Position numbers and translations under genes: made by a program. This document shows, piece after piece, positions 1 to 5,566 of a stretch of 8,264 nt of DNA (position 1 is the stretch's first letter; each line of letters starts with the position of its first letter). Where the stretch lies: assembly GCA_045531965.1 (NCBI GenBank), contig JAZSFA010000157.1, forward strand, positions 1-8,264, given 5' to 3'. The notes beneath the pieces were generated by a model. That model searched no databases. It had not been told where the DNA came from and saw nothing but the letters and a program-made list of their open reading frames with translations. This stretch comes from CAMEON01 sp045531965 (GTDB taxonomy: Bacteria; Bacillota; Clostridia; Oscillospirales; CAG-272).

Positions 1-212
1 GAACCTCGCGTTGCAAGCAACGCTTGAAAAAAGGTTCTTGGAACTCCAAAAACTTTTCAAAAAACATATATTATCAATGCTATTTTTCTTTTTTGAAAGT
101 TCTTGGAGGTGGTTTGGAGGCAAATCATGCCGCAGGCATATTTGACCGAGCTTGCGAGGCGACCTCCTTGCAAGAAGGTTCCTCCAAGCGTCCCCCTTCA
201 AACAACATCGTC
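1..212 (+). repeat. Palindromic interspersed repeat, copy 1 (with inserts)
   Basis: AT-rich, hairpin-dense element downstream of ispG. Positions 26-120 match 4014-4108 (copy 2, opposite orientation) over 95 bp with one visible difference, near position 44. Compared with copy 2 it carries extra material. A GC-rich hairpin (GCGTTGCAAGCAACGC, 8-23) sits inside the loop of the AAGGTTCTT hairpin, and about 45 bp at 121-165 replaces the left arm of the GGAGGAACCTTC hairpin. The right end (about 186-207, CAAGCG...ACAACA) matches the outer part of copy 2, but the terminal inverted repeat is degraded. The left boundary may lie outside the window. I see no convincing gene here; the short reading frames look like by-products of the repeat. 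Confidence 0.8.
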
Positions 213-220
213 CACACGGG

Positions 221-1327
221 TTAATCGTCCCCGATATGAGCAGGCGACAGTGCCGCCTCCTTGAGTTTCCCGATCAGCGTGGGGATGATCTCGTCCTCGC
301 GGATCTTACAAAGCACCTCTCCGCGGGCGATGAGCAGAGCCTCACCCTTACCGCCGGCAATACCAATGTCAGCCTCCCGTGCTTCTCCGGGACCGTTGAC
401 AATGCACCCCATGAGCGCCACCTTGACAGGCAGATTTGCCAGTCCCTCGGCTTTCACCGCCGCTTCAAAGCGGGTATGTAAGTCAATGAGGTCGATCTTG
501 GTGCGTCCGCAGGTGGGACAGGACACGATCTGCAGTCCGCACTGTCCTTCCACGCCCACAGCGTTGAGGATCTTGCGGGCGGCATCAATCTCCTTCACGG
601 GATCAGCGGTGAGGGACACGCGGAAGGTGTCACCGATGCCCTCGCAAAGCATAGCACCGATGCCCACGGCGGACTTGACCAGTCCCATCTCAGCGCCTCC
701 CGCCTCGGTGACACCCAAATGTAGGGGATAGTGACACTTGTCCGCCAGCAGACGGTTGGCTTTGATCATATTGGGCACCGTAGATGCCTTGATAGAAATC
801 ACCACGTCCTCAAAATCATACTTTTCCAAAAGGGCGGCATGGTACAGAGCACTTTCGCACAACGCCTCAGGGGTGGGTGCACCGTGCTTTTCCAGAATGT
901 GCTTCTCCAGCGAGCCGCTGTTGACCCCGATACGGATGGGAATATTCCGCTGACGGCAAGCGTCAGCCACAGCCTTCACATGCTCGTCCGCGCCGATGTT
1001 GCCGGGGTTGATGCGGATCTTGTCCACACCGTATTCGGCACAGCGCAGGGCGATCTTGTGGTTGAAATGGATGTCCGCCACCAAAGGGATGGTGAGTCCC
1101 TGCTCCTTGATGATACGGATGGTCTCGGCAGCTTCCAAATCGGGGACGGTGAGGCGGACGATATCACACCCCGCAGATGCCAGTGCCTTGATCTGCTCTA
1201 TGGTTGCCGATACGTTATGGGTATCGGTGTTGGTCATGGATTGAATGGCGATGGGATTTGTCCCACCGATGCCCACACGACCGACCATGACAGGTCTTGT
1301 CGCACGGCGAATGGCGTTGTAATTCAT
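221..1327 (-). CDS. ispG: 4-hydroxy-3-methylbut-2-en-1-yl diphosphate synthase IspG (GcpE)
   Basis: Cytosolic iron-sulfur enzyme of the MEP isoprenoid pathway. It reductively converts 2-C-methyl-erythritol 2,4-cyclodiphosphate to HMBPP using a [4Fe-4S] cluster. The 368-residue product has the full family layout: an N-terminal TIM-barrel half (IQSMTNTDT near residue 28; ADIHFNHKIAL and KIRINPGN near 84-110) and a C-terminal cluster domain. Cluster ligands are visible as SCPTC (Cys270, Cys273) and MGCIVNGPGEA (Cys308, with Glu315). Length and spacing are typical of the bacterial single-cluster form. The ATG at 1327 is chosen because GGAGG lies 5 nt upstream; a possible GTG start at 1339 falls on that Shine-Dalgarno sequence and is rejected. 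It is the last gene of the dxr-rseP-ispG block, 130 bp after rseP, and may have its own promoter because a terminator-like hairpin follows rseP. Confidence 0.97.
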   Translation of the reverse strand: MNYNAIRRATRPVMVGRVGIGGTNPIAIQSMTNTDTHNVSATIEQIKALASAGCDIVRLTVPDLEAAETIRIIKEQGLTIPLVADIHFNHKIALRCAEYGVDKIRINPGNIGADEHVKAVADACRQRNIPIRIGVNSGSLEKHILEKHGAPTPEALCESALYHAALLEKYDFEDVVISIKASTVPNMIKANRLLADKCHYPLHLGVTEAGGAEMGLVKSAVGIGAMLCEGIGDTFRVSLTADPVKEIDAARKILNAVGVEGQCGLQIVSCPTCGRTKIDLIDLHTRFEAAVKAEGLANLPVKVALMGCIVNGPGEAREADIGIAGGKGEALLIARGEVLCKIREDEIIPTLIGKLKEAALSPAHIGDD

Positions 1328-1332
1328 AGAAG

Positions 1333-1337
1333 CCTCC
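1333..1337 (-). promoter_or_regulatory. Ribosome binding site of ispG
   Basis: GGAGG on the minus strand, 5 nt before the ATG at 1327. It decides the start: the in-frame GTG at 1339 overlaps this site and cannot be the main start. Confidence 0.8.
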
Positions 1338-1407
1338 ACTTATTTTTTGTCATGAGATAACTTGCTGTTTTTCGGCACTGCCGGCAAACAACCATTTATC
1401 TTATACA

Positions 1408-1413
1408 ATTATA
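1408..1413 (-). promoter_or_regulatory. Possible -10 element of an ispG promoter
   Basis: A perfect TATAAT on the minus strand, followed closely by a second TATAAG (1400-1405), lies between the rseP terminator and ispG, about 80 nt before the start codon. No good -35 hexamer is found at 16-18 nt; the best match is TTGGGA at poor spacing. This is a weak call supported mainly by position: a gene located after a terminator needs a promoter. Confidence 0.3.
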
Positions 1414-1429
1414 CACCACGCTACGTCCC

Positions 1430-1456
1430 AAAAAAGGGACACGCGGTCCCCTTTTG
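1430..1456 (-). terminator. Intrinsic terminator immediately after rseP
   Basis: On the minus strand an A-run is followed by GGGAC, a 5-nt loop (1441-1445), GTCCC and six T. The core stem pairs 1436-1440 with 1446-1450, and the flanking A and T runs extend it to about 10 bp with one G-T pair. The structure starts a few bases after the rseP stop codon. The A/T symmetry means it could also work on the plus strand. It suggests that transcription is at least partly stopped between rseP and ispG. Confidence 0.6.
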
Positions 1457-1457
1457 G

Positions 1458-2528
1458 TCAGAACAAAGTAAATATATCCTTGAAAGCGATGACCACCATG
1501 AGAAGCAGGAGGATCATCATACCCACACCATGGATCTTCCCTTCCAGCTCGGGCTTCAAGGGCTTCCCGAACCGCAACGCCTCAATGACACGGAAGAACA
1601 ACCGCCCGCCGTCCAAGGCGGGGATGGGCAACAGGTTCATCACGCCCAAATTCATGGCAATGATGGCAAACAGATACAAGATGTTCCACACAGCCATGGG
1701 CTGTTGTGCCACTTGGGATACCGTGTTGGTCACGCCGATGGGTCCCGACAAATCCTTGATACTGTACCGCCCTGTGATCATGCCGCCGATGGAGTCAAAC
1801 ACCATCTTGATGGCAGAAGTGGAGCGGAAAAAGGTGGTTTTCAGCACGTTCGGCAGGGTCATCTCCATATCTTCAAGGTTGAAATCCCGATTGCCCACGG
1901 CAAGACCGTTCTCCACGGTGACAGGAAATCGCACGTCACGGATCAGCGTCCGCTGACCGTTGCGGATCACCACCACATCCACAGGCTGATAGCCCTGACT
2001 GGTGATCTCATAGATCAAATCATATCCCGTATGCACCCGCGTGCCGTTCAGCTCAACAATCTCGTCCCCTTCGCAGAGTCCCGTGATTTGACTGGACGCG
2101 CCCAAAGCAAAGTCCGACACTACGTTGGAGGGGCGGTTGTACCCCGCCAAAAACGTGCCTCCTGTGACAATCAGCATGGCGAGGAAACCCGCGATGACGT
2201 TCATCCCCGCGCCTGCCACCAAGATGAGCATCTTCTGGAAGACGTTCTTTTTGTGGAACGCGTTGGGATCCTCTGTCCCTTCGCCCCCCTCATCTTCCCC
2301 CGCCATGGCTACGTAACCGCCAATGGGCAGAAGACGGAAGGAGTATTTGATGCCCGTCTTTTTGGAGGTAAAGCCTGCGATGCGCTTGCCCATGCCGATG
2401 GCAAACTCATGAATGGTCACTTTGCAGGCGCGGGCGGTGAGATAGTGACCCAGCTCGTGGACAAAAATCAAGATGCCCATGAGGAAAAAGGTCAACAAAA
2501 GATAGAGTACGAATTTCAGGATTTGCAT
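1458..2528 (-). CDS. rseP: Site-2 intramembrane zinc metalloprotease RseP/RasP
   Basis: M50-family protease that cleaves transmembrane segments, typically of anti-sigma factors or remnant signal peptides, inside the cytoplasmic membrane. In the 356-residue product, the first membrane helix (about 5-23) runs into the zinc-binding motif HELGH (24-28). A GGYVAM loop lies near 70-75, a second membrane helix near 101-123, and a PDZ domain around 130-200 (GLCEGDEIVELNG). The second catalytic motif NLLPIPALDGG (298-308, Asp306 as third zinc ligand) is followed by a final helix at about 335-349. All catalytic residues are present and the length is usual for single-PDZ Firmicute forms. GGAGG lies 13 nt before the ATG, which is rather far, but no better in-frame start exists upstream. 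It lies between dxr and ispG, the conserved order in many Clostridia. The anti-sigma protein at 6246-7466 is a conceivable substrate, by inference only. Confidence 0.96.
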   Translation of the reverse strand: MQILKFVLYLLLTFFLMGILIFVHELGHYLTARACKVTIHEFAIGMGKRIAGFTSKKTGIKYSFRLLPIGGYVAMAGEDEGGEGTEDPNAFHKKNVFQKMLILVAGAGMNVIAGFLAMLIVTGGTFLAGYNRPSNVVSDFALGASSQITGLCEGDEIVELNGTRVHTGYDLIYEITSQGYQPVDVVVIRNGQRTLIRDVRFPVTVENGLAVGNRDFNLEDMEMTLPNVLKTTFFRSTSAIKMVFDSIGGMITGRYSIKDLSGPIGVTNTVSQVAQQPMAVWNILYLFAIIAMNLGVMNLLPIPALDGGRLFFRVIEALRFGKPLKPELEGKIHGVGMMILLLLMVVIAFKDIFTLF

Positions 2529-2563
2529 GAATAGCTGTATTCCTCCGTGGATAATAGAGATAT

Positions 2564-2593
2564 GGCGGGCGACCGCAGGTCGCCCCTACGGAG
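2564..2593 (+). repeat. Short GC-rich palindrome, arm A of an inverted pair
   Basis: GGGCGACC (2567-2574), a GCA loop, and GGTCGCCC (2578-2585) form an 8-bp hairpin followed by CCTACGG. The same unit occurs inverted at 2668-2693. It lies upstream of rseP within the rseP-dxr gap. Such units are commonly dispersed between genes in Clostridia; their role is unknown. Confidence 0.75.
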
Positions 2594-2667
2594 TTAAGGA
2601 AGTGCCTCGTTTCATAGAAAAGTGATTCCCTCCGAGTAAACACGACATCCGTCCGCCAATACCATTT

Positions 2668-2693
2668 CGTAGGGGCGATCTGCGATCGCCCGT
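2668..2693 (-). repeat. Short GC-rich palindrome, arm B of an inverted pair
   Basis: Inverted copy of arm A. GGGCGATC (2673-2680), a TGC loop, and GATCGCCC (2684-2691) form the stem, preceded by CGTAGG. Read on the minus strand it gives GGGCGATCGCAGATCGCCC then CTACG, matching arm A except for compensating C/T and G/A changes in the stem, so the hairpin is kept. About 75 bp of unremarkable sequence lies between the two arms. The pair could give the dxr-rseP transcript a long-range stem. Confidence 0.75.
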
Positions 2694-2721
2694 TATTGCG
2701 GGAGTCAAAAAGAAAGCTCCC

Positions 2722-3930
2722 TTACGCCCGATGCCCGATCAGTGCCCGTGCGCTCTGTCTTGCCAAAGCGTCAGCCTCCATGATGCTGTCATAGCTATGC
2801 CAACCTGCCACAGCCTTCATGTCCTCCACCACGCGGGTAACGTACTCAGAGATCTCGCAGAAGCGGATTTTCTCGTGGAGGAAAGCAGCAACCACCACCT
2901 CGTTGGCGGCATTCAGTACAGCAGGTACCGCACCGCCCAAGGTGATGCAATCCACCGCCAGCTTCAAAAGCGGGAAAGTGTCGGTATCGGGGCGGAGGAA
3001 GGTGAGCTTGCCTACCTCAAAAAGATCTAACGATCTCATGACGCCTTCCGCGGTGGCGCGGTAGGGGTGGGTCAGCGCGTACTGAACACAGTGCCGCATG
3101 TCAGGCACCGACAGTTGGGCAATGATGCTATAGTCAGTATATTCCACCATGGAGTGAATCATGCTCTCTCGATGCACCACGACTTGTACATCTTCAGGCT
3201 TGACCCCAAAGAGATGCACCGCCTCGATGACCTCAAAGCCCTTGTTCATGAGGGTGGCTGAGTCTACGGTGATCTTGGCACCCATCTTCCAGGTGGGGTG
3301 CGCCAAGGTCTGCGCCTTGGTGACTTCGGTCAGCTGTGCCTTGGTGTAGCCGTAAAAAGGTCCGCCCGACGCAGTCAGCCAGATCTTTCTGACTTCCTCT
3401 GCGCGACCCGCGCGCATACATTGGAAAATGGCACAGTGCTCGCTGTCCACAGGCAGGATCTCTTGTCCTGTAGCGTGACAAAGCGCCATGACCAGCTCAC
3501 CGCCCACCACTAAGGATTCCTTGTTGGCAAGGGCGAGACGGTGTCCCGCCTCCAGCGTTATGAGGGTGGGGGCAAGCCCCGCTTCACCCAAGATGGAGTT
3601 CTCCACCGTGATACCCATGGGATTTTCGGTTTTAACCGCCCCCAGCATCTCGCGAATACCCTCCACGCCCGAAAGCACACGGGTGTTCGTGTCGGAAACA
3701 CGGACTTTCAGATCAGCGGCGGCAGCCTCGTCGGTCATCACCGCAAAATCAGGATGAAATTCTCTGACCTGCGCCTCAATGGTGGTCACGTCACGGTGGG
3801 CGGTAACCCCTCGGACGGCAATGGGACGTCCCTGCGCCGTCTGGCATCGCGCCACGTCCGCCGCTTGGGTGCCCACCGAGCCGGTAGATCCCAAAATGAT
3901 CAGGTCGGGATAGGAATTGGTGTGATACAT
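2722..3930 (-). CDS. dxr: 1-deoxy-D-xylulose 5-phosphate reductoisomerase Dxr (IspC)
   Basis: Cytosolic NADPH-dependent enzyme that converts DXP to 2-C-methyl-erythritol 4-phosphate, the committed step of the MEP pathway. The 402-residue product has an N-terminal Rossmann NADPH site (GSTGSVG, 14-20) and ANKESLVVGGE (135-145). The metal ligands sit in VDSEH (Asp162, Glu164) and in MNKGFE (Glu233). The substrate loop ASGGPF is at 187-192, followed by HPTWKMGAKI, VPDMRHCVQYALTHP, and a C-terminal helical part with LNAANEVVVAAF (339-350). Nothing is missing. GAGGA lies 4 nt before the ATG. It is the first gene of the minus-strand block. The uppS and cdsA genes often found upstream in Clostridia are absent; repeat copy 2 and a divergent operon lie there instead. 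Its promoter therefore lies in or beside the repeat. Confidence 0.97.
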   Translation of the reverse strand: MYHTNSYPDLIILGSTGSVGTQAADVARCQTAQGRPIAVRGVTAHRDVTTIEAQVREFHPDFAVMTDEAAAADLKVRVSDTNTRVLSGVEGIREMLGAVKTENPMGITVENSILGEAGLAPTLITLEAGHRLALANKESLVVGGELVMALCHATGQEILPVDSEHCAIFQCMRAGRAEEVRKIWLTASGGPFYGYTKAQLTEVTKAQTLAHPTWKMGAKITVDSATLMNKGFEVIEAVHLFGVKPEDVQVVVHRESMIHSMVEYTDYSIIAQLSVPDMRHCVQYALTHPYRATAEGVMRSLDLFEVGKLTFLRPDTDTFPLLKLAVDCITLGGAVPAVLNAANEVVVAAFLHEKIRFCEISEYVTRVVEDMKAVAGWHSYDSIMEADALARQSARALIGHRA

Positions 3931-3959
3931 AGTTTCCTCGTTATTTTATGAATTGGAAA

Positions 3960-4163
3960 GGTAAATTGTTGTATATGGGGGTACGCTTGGAGGAACCTTC
4001 TTGAAAGAAGGTTCCTCCAAACCACCTCCAAGAACTTTCAAAAAAGAAAAATAGCATTGATAATATATGTTTTTTGAAAAGTTTTTGGAATTCCAAGAAC
4101 CTTTTTTCAAAAAGGTTCTTGGTGGGGTCCAGGGGCAACGCCCCTGGTAAACAACAATTTATC
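3960..4163 (-). repeat. Palindromic interspersed repeat, copy 2, with terminal inverted repeats (MITE-like)
   Basis: A roughly 204-bp element bounded by GGTAAATTGTTGT (3960-3972) and the reverse complement of GATAAATTGTTGT (4151-4163), a 12/13 inverted match. Inside are three hairpins. The first is TTGGAGGAACCTTC paired with GAAGGTTCCTCCAA (3988-4020). The second is AAGAACC paired with GGTTCTT (about 4096-4121). The third is CCAGGGGC-AAC-GCCCCTGG (4129-4147). An AT-rich core lies between the first two. No clear target-site duplication is seen. It fills the divergent gap between dxr and the gene at 4186, so promoters of both genes must lie within or next to it. There is no transposase, so it would be non-autonomous. 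Confidence 0.8.
4129..4147 (+). other. Stable hairpin in repeat copy 2 upstream of the Cys-rich operon
   Basis: CCAGGGGC (4129-4136), an AAC loop, and GCCCCTGG (4140-4147) form a perfect 8-bp GC-rich stem, 39 nt before the start codon at 4186. It lacks a downstream T-run, so it is not a classical terminator. If transcribed it would lie in the 5' leader of the operon. Confidence 0.5.
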
Positions 4164-4185
4164 TTTACTTGAAAGGAGACGCGCT

Positions 4186-4968
4186 ATGAAAGAAAAGAAA
4201 TACTACGGCAAAGAAAAATGCCGCATCTTAAAGCAGATCCGCGCCGAGATCGCCAAGCAGAATGATATCGCTTGGGTGGTGGAGGAATGCTCCCATAAGG
4301 GCAACTGCCGCGGCACCTGCCCTAAATGTGAGGCAGAGGTGCGTCAGCTTGAAAAGGCCCTGGAACGACGTGCAGCTTTGGGGAAGACCGTGGCTGTGGC
4401 AGGTATCGCGGCGGGACTTTCTCTGTCGGTGACAGGTTGTGCCAACCCCTTCGGTAACTTGGGCGGAAAACCCGTGGATGACCTGCAAGGCGATATGGCC
4501 ATGCCTCCTTTGACTGATGAAAGCATCGATAGCACCCAAGTCGAATTTAACGGTGTAGAGATTCCCGACACCGATACCGTAGCCGTTACCGAGGAAGCTC
4601 TCATTGGTGAGCCTGTTGTAGAGATGGGCGAAGTCTATATCCCGGAAACCGAAGACGAATCCGAATGGATTGACATGCCGACAGCAGGTGATCCCGCCCC
4701 CGAGGACTATATGGACGGTATCCTGGTCATCACCGTGGCCGAGACCCTTCCTTCCTGCGTGGCAATCGAAGACAATTGTTTCTACGGCCACGATAAGGAC
4801 GGCAATTTCTGGCGCATCCTCTGGGACGATACCACGAAGATCGTCGAGGGAAAAACTTACGAGGTGGAGATCGGTGAGCATACCGAATTGACCTATCCTG
4901 AGGGATATCTCGATGGTGGCTGGACACCCGAATACGAAGCCACCGCGACAGACGTAAAAAAGGGTTGA
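4186..4968 (+). CDS. Cys-rich N-domain membrane-anchored/lipoprotein-like protein, paralog 1, with C-terminal beta-type domain
   Basis: Family not recognised with confidence. The 260-residue product has three parts. Residues 1-67 form a charged, probably cytosolic, partly helical domain with Cys12 and a cluster C35-x5-C41-x3-C45-x2-C48 (GNCRGTCPKC), suited to binding Zn or Fe-S. A hydrophobic stretch at about 68-83 ends in a lipobox-like VTGC (Cys85). Residues 86-170 are an acidic, low-complexity linker. Residues 175-258 (DGILVITVAE... through ...YEATATDVKKG) alternate like beta strands and contain Cys191 and Cys198. They are loosely reminiscent of small OB-like lipoprotein domains such as DUF3221, but this is weak. 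AAAGGAG lies 7 nt before the ATG. It is the first gene of a three-gene operon, 25 bp before its paralog. Residues 1-85 differ from the paralog at only three positions. Topology is uncertain: either a lipoprotein with an unusually long N-region or a single-pass anchored protein. Confidence 0.85.
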   Translation: MKEKKYYGKEKCRILKQIRAEIAKQNDIAWVVEECSHKGNCRGTCPKCEAEVRQLEKALERRAALGKTVAVAGIAAGLSLSVTGCANPFGNLGGKPVDDLQGDMAMPPLTDESIDSTQVEFNGVEIPDTDTVAVTEEALIGEPVVEMGEVYIPETEDESEWIDMPTAGDPAPEDYMDGILVITVAETLPSCVAIEDNCFYGHDKDGNFWRILWDDTTKIVEGKTYEVEIGEHTELTYPEGYLDGGWTPEYEATATDVKKG

Positions 4969-4981
4969 TTGTATGATCAAG

Positions 4982-4988
4982 AAAGGAG
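4982..4988 (+). promoter_or_regulatory. Ribosome binding site of paralog 2
   Basis: AAAGGAG, 5 nt before the ATG at 4994. It decides the start: an in-frame ATG at 4973 would read through this site and add seven residues (MIKKGDP) not shared with paralog 1. The corresponding site of paralog 1 is AAAGGAG at 4172-4178. Confidence 0.75.
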
Positions 4989-4993
4989 ATCCC

Positions 4994-5554
4994 ATGAAAG
5001 AAAAGAAGTACTACGGCAAGGAAAAATGCCGTATCTTAAAGCAGATCCGTGCCGAGATCGCGAGGCAAAACGATATCGCTTGGGTGGTGGAGGAATGTGC
5101 CCATAAGGGCAACTGCCGAGGCACCTGTCCCAAGTGCGAGTCTGAGGTGCGTCAGCTTGAAAAAGCCTTGGAGCGCCGTGCCGCCCTCGGTAAGACCGTG
5201 GCTGTGGCAGGTATCGCGGCAGGACTTTCCCTGTCGGTGACAGGATGTCTTGATATGTTCCAACCCACCGCAGGGGTTCCTGAACCCCCTCCCGGTGGTG
5301 TGCCCGCTTATGAGGAAACCACCGAAACTACTCAGCCAGCTTCCTCGGATACTGTAGAAGAAACCTACACCGAGATGGTAGAAGGCGAAATGATCCCCAT
5401 TCCCGGCGAAGAACCTGACACCGAGACCAATACCGAACAGGAGACTTCGGATTGGCTCATGGGGGAGCCTGTGGAAGAAGCGCCTTCCGAAGATGAGGAG
5501 ATCGAGAGCTTTGGGGAAGTGGAGATCATGGGCGATATGGTCATCGAGGATTAA
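4994..5554 (+). CDS. Cys-rich N-domain membrane-anchored/lipoprotein-like protein, paralog 2, with acidic tail
   Basis: Tandem paralog of the preceding gene; 186 residues from the chosen start. Residues 1-85 repeat the N-domain with the same Cys12, Cys35, Cys41, Cys45 and Cys48, the same hydrophobic segment and the same VTGC lipobox-like end; only K24R, S36A and A50S differ. The remainder (86-186) is unrelated to paralog 1. It is a proline-rich stretch (PEPPPGG, 96-102) followed by a Glu/Thr-rich, strongly acidic, probably disordered tail ending in GEVEIMGDMVIED, with no Cys and no recognisable domain. The tail could be a spacer, an interaction region or a modification substrate; nothing in the sequence settles this. 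It lies 25 bp after paralog 1 and 12 bp before the radical SAM gene, with its own strong Shine-Dalgarno, so all three are very likely co-transcribed. Confidence 0.85.
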   Translation: MKEKKYYGKEKCRILKQIRAEIARQNDIAWVVEECAHKGNCRGTCPKCESEVRQLEKALERRAALGKTVAVAGIAAGLSLSVTGCLDMFQPTAGVPEPPPGGVPAYEETTETTQPASSDTVEETYTEMVEGEMIPIPGEEPDTETNTEQETSDWLMGEPVEEAPSEDEEIESFGEVEIMGDMVIED

Positions 5555-5566
5555 CGGAGGGGTTCT

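Noticed and set aside
24..224. 66-codon plus-strand frame in repeat copy 1, with similar short frames at 3941-4138 and 8037-8255
   Set aside because: All three lie in the palindromic repeat or its flanks and encode only translated repeat sequence (for example QEGSSK). No ribosome binding site or family resemblance was seen.
1362..2534. 390-codon plus-strand open frame opposite rseP, longer than rseP itself
   Set aside because: The minus-strand frame encodes a complete site-2 protease with all catalytic motifs. The plus-strand translation is His/Gln/Asp-rich with no recognisable motif, as expected of an antisense shadow in GC-rich DNA.
2407..2643. 78-codon minus-strand frame reading through the GC palindrome into rseP
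   Set aside because: Its VGATCGRPP stretch is translation of the dispersed repeat and the remainder overlaps rseP in another frame.
2696..2721. GGGAG...CTCCC inverted repeat just after the dxr stop as a terminator
   Set aside because: The loop is long (about 11-12 nt), the stem is five bp and no T-run follows on the minus strand, so termination is unlikely. rseP is probably read from the dxr transcript.
3960..4185. Riboswitch or T-box leader ahead of the Cys-rich operon
   Set aside because: The hairpins belong to the dispersed repeat, also found at 1-212 and 8121-8264 next to unrelated genes, and no known riboswitch core motif was recognised.
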